A stretch of 64,000 nucleotides of DNA from contig NZ_JAMXIC010000007.1 in assembly GCF_027587375.1 (NCBI RefSeq), positions 1 to 64,000 of the forward strand, in the 5' to 3' direction. The notes beneath the pieces are model-generated. The model saw only the letters and a list, made by a program, of their open reading frames with translations, ran no database searches and was not told the DNA's origin. Every line of letters begins with the position of its first letter. Position 1 is the first letter of the stretch. This DNA comes from Arthrobacter sp. B2a2-09 (GTDB lineage Bacteria > Actinomycetota > Actinomycetes > Actinomycetales > Micrococcaceae). Below are positions 54,276 through 62,047 of this stretch, one piece after another. Position numbers and translations under genes: made by a program.

Positions 54276-55015
54276 GCGTCAGGCACGAGGAATTTCCGGG
54301 ACAACTGGTACATCTTCTGCCATTCTTGTTCACTGACTTTCAGGGGTTTGGCGGGAATGGAACTTATCTTGGGGTCGAGGGGAGAAGCCAGTGGCAGCAC
54401 GATGATGCTCGTCATCTCTCCTGCCTGATAACCGTCGGGAAGTGAATTGATCACTTCGTGGGGAGGCTCCTGGCTGGTGATGACGCCTTGGCTGGTGAGG
54501 GTCCGGTACTCGATTCGGGCGGCGTCCCCCGTTTCGGTGCCTGCCGCGGATATCGATAGGATGATTGTCCTTTGCAACGAAGCTGAGCGCCGGATCAGCA
54601 GGTCATCCCAGAGCTGGGGCGGGATGCAAGGACTACTGGTTCGAGCCGCGGAGATTTCGTCCGCGGTGGAGCGAAAGGCACAGTCCATGAGCTGGAGGGC
54701 TGTGCGCAGCCCGGGTTGGTGGGTGGCGACGAGCTCAGTCAGGTTTCCGCCATCCCATAAGGCGGGGACCGCCGTCGCGGGCTGGGCCGGTGTTTCCCAG
54801 CGTGCCTCAATCAGCGCCTTGAGTTGACCGAGTCCGTTGTGGTTGTCGGATTCCGCGCGGAGAACGGCGAAGGCTCCCTCCTGGGCTTCGGCAGGGTCCG
54901 CCCCGGCTGCACAAAGTGCCCGGTAGGCTGCCTCCTTGATTTCGCGCGGCTGGATGGAAATCGTCCGGGCCGCTGGATCGGCTTGCTGTGCCGTCTGGGC
55001 GATGGTGTCAGACAT
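54272..55015 (-). CDS. 247-residue protein of unknown function
   Basis: Residues about 22-70 (REIKEAAYRALCAAGADPAEAQEGA, then LRAESDNHNGLGQLK) recall the N-terminal helical segment of Ldh2-type dehydrogenases and of DUF3726 proteins, but the protein ends before a full Ldh2 domain. The middle (QLMDCAFRS, RRSASLQRTIIL) is not recognised. Soluble. Overlaps M19-like upstream (8 bp) and ridA-like downstream (4 bp), so a pathway role is likely. Confidence 0.7.
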   Translation of the reverse strand: MSDTIAQTAQQADPAARTISIQPREIKEAAYRALCAAGADPAEAQEGAFAVLRAESDNHNGLGQLKALIEARWETPAQPATAVPALWDGGNLTELVATHQPGLRTALQLMDCAFRSTADEISAARTSSPCIPPQLWDDLLIRRSASLQRTIILSISAAGTETGDAARIEYRTLTSQGVITSQEPPHEVINSLPDGYQAGEMTSIIVLPLASPLDPKISSIPAKPLKVSEQEWQKMYQLSRKFLVPDA

Positions 55016-56000
55016 GCGCGTGTTCCTTCGTGGTGTCCATGACTTCGGTGAAGAGTCGGCTCCAGTTGCCGCCCATGACAGCGCCTATGGTGTCGTCGGT
55101 CAGGCCCGTCGAGGACAAACCCTCCGTGAGGCGGGGGAAATCCAGGGGACCGCTGAACCAGTTCGGCCATAGAGGCCAAGTGGGAGCATCTTCAGGATGA
55201 GTTGGCTGCCAACGGCCGTTGCGAAGCCAACCGACAAACTCCTGGTCCCAGCCTCTGGTGCAGTCACTTCCGATGCCAACGCTGGCGGGACCGTACAAGT
55301 CGACCATTCGCGAGACCATGCTGCAGAAACTTTCGAGGGTGACCTGCTCCCCGCCGCTGACTGTCGGATACAGGCAGCAGCCGATGACGCCGCCCCGCTC
55401 GACGAGGGGCTGGATGACCTCGTGGGGTTTGTTGCGGGGGGTGTCATAGAACCAGAGAGGGTTGGAATGGGTGATCGAGACCGGAACCGATGAGGCCTCG
55501 ATGGCCTCACGACTGGTCCTGTATCCGACGTGCGAAAGGTCGATGAGCATTCCCACACGATTCATCTCCTCCACCACTACGCGGCCATACCGGGTGAGGC
55601 CGGCATCGTCGGATTCAAAGCACCCGCTGCCCAGAAGGTTTTGGTTGTTATAGGTCAGCTGGGCTATCCGGATGCCGAGCCGGTGGAAGAGCTCGACGTT
55701 TCGGTAGTCATCTTCGAACGGGCTTGTGTTCTGGAATCCCAGGAACACGGCAATCCTGTTCTGCCGCTTCGCTTTGTCGATGTCCTCTCCGTTTGCTGCA
55801 AGGAACACCAGATCCTGATTGCGGTTCGCGAGTTCCAGCCATTGGCCGACCGACCGGAGGGTATCGGCTGCGTTTTCCCAGACGGCGCAGGTGGCGTTGA
55901 CGGCGCTGACGCCGCCAGTGCGTAGTTCCTCCAGGACAGAGCGATTCCAATTGCTGATCTGGAGTCCGTCCACGACGGTAAGCCGCTCATGAAGACTCAT
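55008..56000 (-). CDS. M19 dipeptidase-like protein with altered metal site
   Basis: 330 residues, amidohydrolase barrel of the membrane-dipeptidase family. Kept: His157 in IDLSHVGYRTS, His178 in SITHSNP, and GIGSDCTRGW. Changed: the N-terminal DGHxD metal motif reads VVDGLQIS (Leu13 and Ile15 in place of His and Asp), and the bridging Glu position reads GFQNTS (Gln90). It may bind one metal or none and act on another amide or lactam. ATG 56000 overlaps the upstream stop by four bases. Confidence 0.82.
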   Translation of the reverse strand: MSLHERLTVVDGLQISNWNRSVLEELRTGGVSAVNATCAVWENAADTLRSVGQWLELANRNQDLVFLAANGEDIDKAKRQNRIAVFLGFQNTSPFEDDYRNVELFHRLGIRIAQLTYNNQNLLGSGCFESDDAGLTRYGRVVVEEMNRVGMLIDLSHVGYRTSREAIEASSVPVSITHSNPLWFYDTPRNKPHEVIQPLVERGGVIGCCLYPTVSGGEQVTLESFCSMVSRMVDLYGPASVGIGSDCTRGWDQEFVGWLRNGRWQPTHPEDAPTWPLWPNWFSGPLDFPRLTEGLSSTGLTDDTIGAVMGGNWSRLFTEVMDTTKEHAHV

Positions 56001-57721
56001 CGTGCCGGCTCCTGTGGTGCGGCAGGGAAGAGCCAATCATCGGCGTCGGTCCCGCGGTTTATGTCTACTGCCCGGGGAGCTCCGCTGAACAGGGTGACGC
56101 GTAGCCAGTCGGTGGATTGGGGGCTGAAGTTGTTCATCCCGTACGTTGCCAATTGAAAGCGTTGGGTGCTCAAGGGTAGAAACTCGGCGTCGATAAGGTT
56201 GTCCCGCAGTTCTCCGTAGTGGTAAGGCCGGGTTTGCTGAACACGGGCTGCGGCAAAGCGGTGCGCCGGGTTTGCCAGGAGAAACTCCGTGATGCTGTGG
56301 TGCGCCGGAAACCTTTCCAGGTCTTCCATGAGGGCGCTGATACGGCGAGCGACGTCAGTGCAATGTTCAACCGTGCCCGGGCGGCGACCAGTGCGTAGTG
56401 CCCGACGAGGTTCTTCATTGGCTTCGGAGGAGAACCAGTAGTATCTTGCGCGTTCCGGATCCGCGAAGTCGTAGGAGCGGACCCAGCCGTAGTTTGTGTC
56501 GAGCAACTGCTTCAGCTCCCAACAATGCATGGCCGAGTCGAACCAGGTGGTGTCGGGAACCGTGAGGAGGGCCTCCGCGGCGTCGTCAAAGTCAGAGCGC
56601 AGTTCAATGACGATGGAGGCGAAGATTCCACGAGCTTCCGGGCTGAGGGCCGTCGCGACGTCGTGGAGGCGATCGAGCACTCGGGCGGGCTCGGACCCCG
56701 GGGACATGTGGGTCTGCAACTCTGTCAGGAGTTGTTGTAGTTGGGGCCTGATCGCTTCAGCTGGCAGGAACGGGGAAGTTTCGAGTGCGTGTTTCTCTGC
56801 AAGGTAGCGGTCTGCCTGGCTGAGCAGTTCCGCTACGCGTGAGAGGTCAGGATGGTCGTGCCGATAGTCCTGACCGAGACCTACAGCGAGGGGAACCTCC
56901 CGCAACCGGCACCACGCGTCCAGATAGCCGGGGTGGTTGACTACGAAAGGGACCATGCCCAGGCCAGTTGCGTTGCCCAGCCCCAGGTACTTGCCCCACT
57001 CGGCATTGAGCGAGGCGGCCGTAGTGCCTTGTTGCAAGGCCTTTTCGCGGGCGACGTGTTCCACCATGTCCATGCTGAGCTCGCGCAGCAGCCAGGCGCT
57101 GAGCATTTGGGAGCGGTATGGGACGGCCAAGGGATGGTCCGCAGGGAAGTCCGCGAACTCCTTCAGGCCGAATTTTCCGTTGCCGTAGAACGCGGTGCTT
57201 CGAATCAAGTAGGGGCTGGGCCCGATGAAATCGACATCCGGCTGGTCGCCGGCGGCCAGGCAGTCGCTGACGTAGTCGAAGAAGCGGGCACTTCGATTCG
57301 CCCTGGTAAGGATGATCGTGTCCGGGTCAACGCGGCCGCGTTCCTGGATCGGGACATTGCGCCGCAAGTCCGCTTCCCGTTCCGGGTTGAGATCGCCTTC
57401 GATGAGGGCCGCCGTGACGTCCCAGGCATCAGCGATGACGCGGTCCGTGCGTTCGCTTTCATCCAAAGTGCGGGAAAAGGCGATGAAGCTCAACCTCCGG
57501 CCTTCGGCATCCACGGTGTAGACCGCTGTACCGCGGCCCTCGGCGTCGAATTCAAAGCGGGTTCTGGCTACGGACCATCTCCGGGCTGCCGCGCGACGGA
57601 GGAAGGTGCGGGCGAAACTGTGACGTGTGGCCCAGGCTCCGTTCATGTCGGTGCCGGAGAGAACCTCGTGCGGGGGCCGTAGCTTGGGTACGACTCGGTG
57701 GTCCTGGAGTGTCATGATCAT
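55997..57721 (-). CDS. 574-residue protein of unknown function
   Basis: Not recognised. Soluble, no signal. Conserved-looking stretches: ATRHSFARTFLRRAAARRW near the N-terminus, DFIGPSPYLIRSTAFYGNGKFG, VEHVAREKALQQG, YLGLGNATGLGMVPFVVNHP in the middle, and HYGELRDNLIDAEFLPLSTQRFQ near the C-terminus. The many His, Asp, Asn and Arg in these hint at an enzyme. Coupled to both neighbours by ATGA overlaps. Confidence 0.75.
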   Translation of the reverse strand: MIMTLQDHRVVPKLRPPHEVLSGTDMNGAWATRHSFARTFLRRAAARRWSVARTRFEFDAEGRGTAVYTVDAEGRRLSFIAFSRTLDESERTDRVIADAWDVTAALIEGDLNPEREADLRRNVPIQERGRVDPDTIILTRANRSARFFDYVSDCLAAGDQPDVDFIGPSPYLIRSTAFYGNGKFGLKEFADFPADHPLAVPYRSQMLSAWLLRELSMDMVEHVAREKALQQGTTAASLNAEWGKYLGLGNATGLGMVPFVVNHPGYLDAWCRLREVPLAVGLGQDYRHDHPDLSRVAELLSQADRYLAEKHALETSPFLPAEAIRPQLQQLLTELQTHMSPGSEPARVLDRLHDVATALSPEARGIFASIVIELRSDFDDAAEALLTVPDTTWFDSAMHCWELKQLLDTNYGWVRSYDFADPERARYYWFSSEANEEPRRALRTGRRPGTVEHCTDVARRISALMEDLERFPAHHSITEFLLANPAHRFAAARVQQTRPYHYGELRDNLIDAEFLPLSTQRFQLATYGMNNFSPQSTDWLRVTLFSGAPRAVDINRGTDADDWLFPAAPQEPAR

Positions 57722-59178
57722 GCCTTTTCGGGCGCAAGGCGCAGGTAGGCGGTCTTTTCATGGGTGAAGAAGGCTGCGGCGGCTGCGCTGTTCTGTTCAC
57801 GGGGCCCGGCGAACGTCGAATCTTTCATCCCGCCGAATGGTGCGTGCAGTTCCGATCCGGTGGAGGGTGCATTGATCTTCACCAGCCCGGCGTCCAGATA
57901 GGTGACGCATTTCCGGGCGGCGCGCTCATCGCTTGTGAAGACCGCAGCTGTCAGCCCGAAGTCGGTGCTGTTCGCCAACCCGATAGCATCATCCAGCGTG
58001 GAAGCCCGCAGGACCGTCACGACGGGTCCGAATACTTCTTCTTGGCAGATAGTCAACGACGTCGGCCCGGTCAGGACAGTGGGCGGAACATAGCATCCGT
58101 CCGAGTCCGGAACCGCGGCCTGGGCAATGATCTGCCCGCCTTCAGAGAGGGCTTGGCTGATCGCGGATGTGATCTCGTCCCGTGCCGAAGGCGAAACGAC
58201 CGGGCCGATCTGTACCGACGGATCCGTACCAGGGCCCACAGCCAGGGCGGCGACCTTCTCCGTCAGCTTTTTGAGGAATTCCTCATGACCGTCACCGACG
58301 AGAATAATCCGGCGGGTTGCTGTGCATTTCTGGCCGGTGGACCCCATGGCCGCGTTGACCGCACTGCTGGCGGCCAGCTCCGGGTCGGCGTCAGGGAGCA
58401 CGAGTGTCGCATTGTGTCCACCGAGTTCCATTTGAAGTTTCGCGCCGCGACCACAGACGATAGAGCGGATTTGGTGGCCCACGGGAACGGACCCCGTGAA
58501 TGTCACCCCGGCGATCTTCGGATGGGACACCAGTTCAGAACCGAGCGAACCGGGCCCAAGGAGTAGGTTGGCGACGCCCGCGGGAACTCCTGCATTCGCA
58601 AGGATGTCCATCAGGAGGACTGAGACGCCGGGGGTGTTGCTTGCAGACTTCCAAACCACCGTGTTCCCATGCAGCAAGGCTGGAGCGATTTTCCAGGCCG
58701 GGATCTGCAAGGGGAAATTCCATGGCGTGATCACGCCGACGATGCCCAAAGGCCTACGGACTGTAACGATGCGCTCGTCAAGGTGACTGGAAGGGTATTC
58801 AGTGCCGACGGGGTTTCGAGCAGAGCCGGCGTGGTAGTCAAAGGTGTCAGCGGAGGCGTCGATCTCCATCCGCGATTCTGCCAGTGTCTTTCCGTGCTCT
58901 GCCGTCATCGTCCTAGCGATCTCTTCGGCCCGTTCGCGGATCTGCCGCGCCGCGGTTGACAGGATGCGACCCCTGGCCAGAATTCCGAGCCGGTCCCAGG
59001 CCGGCGCAGCCGCAGCTGCGGCCTGCATCGCCTTTGCCAACTCCTCGGAACCCGATTGACGGTATGCGGTAACCGCTTCGCTCGGTGCTGCCGGGTTGAA
59101 ACGGTAGGTGATGGCCCCGGCGCCTTGTACCCAGGCGCCGTTGATGAAGCTACTGGCCGGCTCGGTCATTACGGGCAT
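57718..59178 (-). CDS. NAD(P)-dependent aldehyde dehydrogenase
   Basis: 486 residues with catalytic Cys285 (GQKCTA), Glu251 (ELGGHNATLV), Asn154 (PWNFP) and Lys177. The C-terminal ELHAPFGGMKDSTFAGPREQ resembles alpha-ketoglutarate semialdehyde dehydrogenases. First gene of the operon; AGAGG lies before the ATG. Likely oxidises a dicarboxylate semialdehyde to an acid entering central metabolism. Confidence 0.9.
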   Translation of the reverse strand: MPVMTEPASSFINGAWVQGAGAITYRFNPAAPSEAVTAYRQSGSEELAKAMQAAAAAAPAWDRLGILARGRILSTAARQIRERAEEIARTMTAEHGKTLAESRMEIDASADTFDYHAGSARNPVGTEYPSSHLDERIVTVRRPLGIVGVITPWNFPLQIPAWKIAPALLHGNTVVWKSASNTPGVSVLLMDILANAGVPAGVANLLLGPGSLGSELVSHPKIAGVTFTGSVPVGHQIRSIVCGRGAKLQMELGGHNATLVLPDADPELAASSAVNAAMGSTGQKCTATRRIILVGDGHEEFLKKLTEKVAALAVGPGTDPSVQIGPVVSPSARDEITSAISQALSEGGQIIAQAAVPDSDGCYVPPTVLTGPTSLTICQEEVFGPVVTVLRASTLDDAIGLANSTDFGLTAAVFTSDERAARKCVTYLDAGLVKINAPSTGSELHAPFGGMKDSTFAGPREQNSAAAAAFFTHEKTAYLRLAPEKA

Positions 59179-59260
59179 TCTCTAACCTCTTGCTGTTTGT
59201 TGATGTGTGACTGTGCTCACGATCAACGGTAGACCTCGCAGCCCGGCCACTGAAGTATCT

Positions 59261-59290
59261 ATTTGACGAGGATCAATATCTGTTTAGTCT
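59261..59290 (+). promoter_or_regulatory. LysR promoter with overlapping T-N11-A operator
   Basis: TTGACG (59263-59268) and TAGTCT (59285-59290), 16 bases apart, six bases before ATG 59297, so the lysR-type mRNA is leaderless. The inverted repeat TTGA-N6-TCAA (59263-59276, a T-N11-A site) overlaps the -35 box. A second GATCAA half-site is at 59221. Suggests autoregulation plus control of the divergent operon. Confidence 0.65.
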
Positions 59291-59296
59291 TATTCC

Positions 59297-60181
59297 ATGA
59301 ACCTTCGACGCCTTGAGCTGTTCGTCGCAGTGGCCGAGGAATTGCATTTCAATCGCGCTGCCGAACGGCTGCATATGGCGCAGCCGCCCCTCAGTCAGCA
59401 GATCCGAAAGCTTGAAGAAGAGTGCAAAGTGCAGCTCTTCGTGCGCAACTCGCGCAATGTCCAACTCACCGCTGACGGTGAATTGCTGTTGAAGCACGCC
59501 CGGAAAGTCCTGACCCAATACGCGGCAATGGCAGCAGCACTGCGTCAGGCACGAAACGGGGAAATTGGGCGCCTCCGGCTCGGCTTCGTCTCTTCGGCCG
59601 CAATTTCGGCGATCCCACCTGTCGTTAGATATCTGCGATCCGAGTGGCCGGGTATCGAGCTTGATCTCAGGGAACTAACCACCGATGAACAAATCGACCT
59701 CATCGCCGCGGGAAACCTGGACGCCGGAATCGTGAGGGAAGTCAGGGCTGACCCGAGCATCTCCCAGACCCTTCTGCAGAATGAATCGCTGGTGGTCGCA
59801 GTGGCAGCGGACCACTGGCTGTCCGGCCGCGTCTCGGTGAGGTTGGGAGAATTGGCCGGCGAGAAGTTCATCGCATTCCCGAGAAGCCGCATCTCCCGGC
59901 TATTTGACCACATAGCCGCGCTGCTCCATGCCGCAGACGTCGACTTCGACATCGCCCAGGAGGCTGTTCAGTTCCCCACAATCCTGGGTCTTGTGGCCGC
60001 CCGACTCGGCGTCGCGGTTGTTCCCGAATCCCTCAGGGCATTTGCCATTCCGGGCCTGACCTACCTGGACATCGAGGACTCGAACGCCATCTCGAAGGTT
60101 AGTTTGATCTGCAGCTCGGACATGTCGGAGTCGCTACTTGTGAGCAAACTCAGGACCGCTTGCCTCGACGCGCTGATCTGA
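59297..60181 (+). CDS. LysR-family transcriptional regulator
   Basis: 294 residues. N-terminal winged helix (LRRLELFVAVAEELHFNRAAERLHMAQPPLSQQIRKLEE region) and a C-terminal periplasmic-binding-like effector domain (from about 90). Divergent from the aldehyde dehydrogenase operon, 118 bases between starts, so it should sense an operon substrate. Confidence 0.93.
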   Translation: MNLRRLELFVAVAEELHFNRAAERLHMAQPPLSQQIRKLEEECKVQLFVRNSRNVQLTADGELLLKHARKVLTQYAAMAAALRQARNGEIGRLRLGFVSSAAISAIPPVVRYLRSEWPGIELDLRELTTDEQIDLIAAGNLDAGIVREVRADPSISQTLLQNESLVVAVAADHWLSGRVSVRLGELAGEKFIAFPRSRISRLFDHIAALLHAADVDFDIAQEAVQFPTILGLVAARLGVAVVPESLRAFAIPGLTYLDIEDSNAISKVSLICSSDMSESLLVSKLRTACLDALI

Positions 60182-60232
60182 GTGACTTTTGGATTGAAGC
60201 CGCTACCCTCAGTCGACACCCCCCGGTCGACG

Positions 60233-60355
60233 CGCGCTCACATATGAGACCAAACGGCGGAACGCTCGCTCAGATGATGTGAGCGAGGGTCGGGGGATCG
60301 GCCGGTATATGTGAGCGAGCGTTGGGGAAACCGCCGGTATATGTGAGCGAGCGTC
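60233..60355. repeat. Array 5 of 32-bp phased repeats
   Basis: CGCTCAC cores at 60235 and 60267, then GTGAGCG cores at 60279, 60311 and 60343. The switch point reads CGCTCGCTCAG-ATGAT-GTGAGCGAGG. Between the convergent LysR and GntR genes. Confidence 0.93.
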
Positions 60356-60373
60356 GGGGAGCAGGTCGGAGAG

Positions 60374-61075
60374 CTAGGCCTCCAGGACGTACGTCCGGAG
60401 ATCGTCGAGGGTCTGTTGCATGTGCGCGTCCATCGCCTCGCGGGCGCGGGGGGAGTCCCCGGCTTCGAGGGCTTTCAGGATGGCCCGGTGATGTCCGATC
60501 GCGTGCCGCTGGATATCGGGGATTTGCGAGGTCTGGGTGCGCCGGGTTTCCAGGACGCGCTGCAGGGGTTCGAAGAGCACGGCCACGAAGACGTTGCCGG
60601 AGGCGTGCAGTATGACGTCGTGGAACCCGAGGTCCGCCTCGACGAATGCGCTCAGATCGTTGGAATCGTGGGCTTTCTGCATGGCGGACACGTGAACCTG
60701 CAGCTGCTCGATTTCTTCGGGGGAGACCCGTGACGCGGCGAGTTCGCAGGCGCCGGTCTCGAGCATGCGGCGCAGCTCGATGAGCTGGACGGCCGCTGCG
60801 GCGTCGTTCTTTCCTTCTGATGCCGCGCGCAACACCGCTTCGAGGGAAGCCCAGCGGTTCAGCGGATTGACGAAGGTCCCCCGGCCACGCTCCACGCTGA
60901 GGATTCGCTGGGCCTCGAGGGTCTTCATGGCCTCGCGGACAGTCATGCGGCTGACTTCATGCTTGGCGCTCAGCTCGAGTTCGCCGGGAACCACTGTGCC
61001 CGGCGGAAATTCTCCCGCCACGATGCGGTCCAGCAGCTCGTCAGCGACGATGCCGACCAGCGACTTGCGTGCCAT
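60374..61075 (-). CDS. GntR-family regulator, FadR/FCD subgroup
   Basis: 233 residues: N-terminal winged helix (SAKHEVSRMTVREAMKTLEAQRIL) and an all-helical FCD ligand domain (ELRRMLETGACELAA, DLGFHDVILHASGN, HHRAILKALEAGD) with the metal-binding Asp/His set. Operator palindrome at 61089-61103 lies 13 bases before its start, implying autoregulation. Likely senses a sugar acid. Confidence 0.93.
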   Translation of the reverse strand: MARKSLVGIVADELLDRIVAGEFPPGTVVPGELELSAKHEVSRMTVREAMKTLEAQRILSVERGRGTFVNPLNRWASLEAVLRAASEGKNDAAAAVQLIELRRMLETGACELAASRVSPEEIEQLQVHVSAMQKAHDSNDLSAFVEADLGFHDVILHASGNVFVAVLFEPLQRVLETRRTQTSQIPDIQRHAIGHHRAILKALEAGDSPRAREAMDAHMQQTLDDLRTYVLEA

Positions 61076-61088
61076 GGTGCTCCGTTCC

Positions 61089-61103
61089 TAGATGTCTGAC
61101 ATC
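61089..61103. promoter_or_regulatory. GntR operator, copy 1
   Basis: AGATGTC-T-GACATCT, perfect 15-bp palindrome with the GTNNNAC centre of FadR-type sites. It fills the gap between the hydrolase stop codon (61104) and the GntR start. Identical to 61999-62013. Confidence 0.85.
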
Positions 61104-61928
61104 TTACGCTGGCGCTTGCCGGCATTCGTTCCAAAACGCGCCAAGCGCCAAGGCGCAAGCATGCGGCTGCTCCCAGTGCACGCTGTGCCCGGCGTGGGGG
61201 ATTGCCACGAGCCTCCGCAAAGGGCTGGCTGCCACGAAGGCTTCCGCCTGGTCCAGCGAGCGTAAGCGGTCCCCGACGCCGGCAATCACCAGCGTCGGTG
61301 CCGCCACCCTTTCGGGGTCATCCGCATCCACTCCGGCCATCGCCGCGAGGCCGCTGGGGCCCAGGACTCCAAAGGGCAGTTCAAAGCCCTGGCTCAGGAG
61401 CCGTTCGTCTTCCACAGTCAACGCGCCAAACCAGGCCTTCATGCAGTTGGCGCGCGTCGCTTCGTCAATGAAACCTTGCCGAAGTTGGGATTCGAGCATC
61501 GATTTGAAGCCTTCGTTCGGCGGAGCCGGAACCATGCCGATCAGGGCCACGCTCGCCACCAACTCCGGATACGCGGCCGCCAGTGTCAGTGCGACGCTGC
61601 CGCCCATTGAGTGCCCTGCAATGTGGACCGGCGATGCGTTCCGGGCCGCGATGGCAGCCACGGAAGCGGCCGCTGATTCCAAGGTCCACTGGAAGCCCGG
61701 AGGCAATACGTCCGCGCGGTGATACCCAGGCAAATCGACGATCCAGACGGTTCGCCCGGCGTCGAGCAGCTCGGTGGCGAGTGGCTCCCAATAAGCCGAC
61801 GTCGAGGCCCAGCCGTGCAGCAACAGGACGGGAGGCTGGGACGGTTGTCCCGGCGTCGTCATGGCGGCAGTCGCTGGAAGGCGGATGTCCACGTGTAGTG
61901 CCGCGACGGCGGGAGGCTCTTCAAGCAT
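61104..61928 (-). CDS. alpha/beta hydrolase, BioH/esterase type
   Basis: 274 residues. Oxyanion motif LLLHGWAS, nucleophile elbow GHSMGGSV, Asp in VIAGVGDRLR, His in PHAGHSVHW. Upstream of and on the same strand as the GntR gene; stop codon touches the operator. Divergent from the sugar-acid kinase, so it may hydrolyse a sugar lactone or ester in the same pathway. Confidence 0.88.
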   Translation of the reverse strand: MLEEPPAVAALHVDIRLPATAAMTTPGQPSQPPVLLLHGWASTSAYWEPLATELLDAGRTVWIVDLPGYHRADVLPPGFQWTLESAAASVAAIAARNASPVHIAGHSMGGSVALTLAAAYPELVASVALIGMVPAPPNEGFKSMLESQLRQGFIDEATRANCMKAWFGALTVEDERLLSQGFELPFGVLGPSGLAAMAGVDADDPERVAAPTLVIAGVGDRLRSLDQAEAFVAASPLRRLVAIPHAGHSVHWEQPHACALALGAFWNECRQAPA

Positions 61929-61998
61929 GCGCCAAGCATAGTGACGACTGACACTTGCACAGCCGAAAGCGGGTGTGTCACACTGGCATTCAAATATT

Positions 61999-62013
61999 AG
62001 ATGTCTGACATCT
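61999..62013. promoter_or_regulatory. GntR operator, copy 2
   Basis: Same AGATGTC-T-GACATCT palindrome; with flanks, TAGATGTCTGACATCTTAC is identical to copy 1 over 19 bases. Sits in the divergent region between the hydrolase and the kinase genes and could control both. Confidence 0.87.
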
Positions 62014-62047
62014 TACATTTACTTTCAAAACCACGATGGAGTGCACA

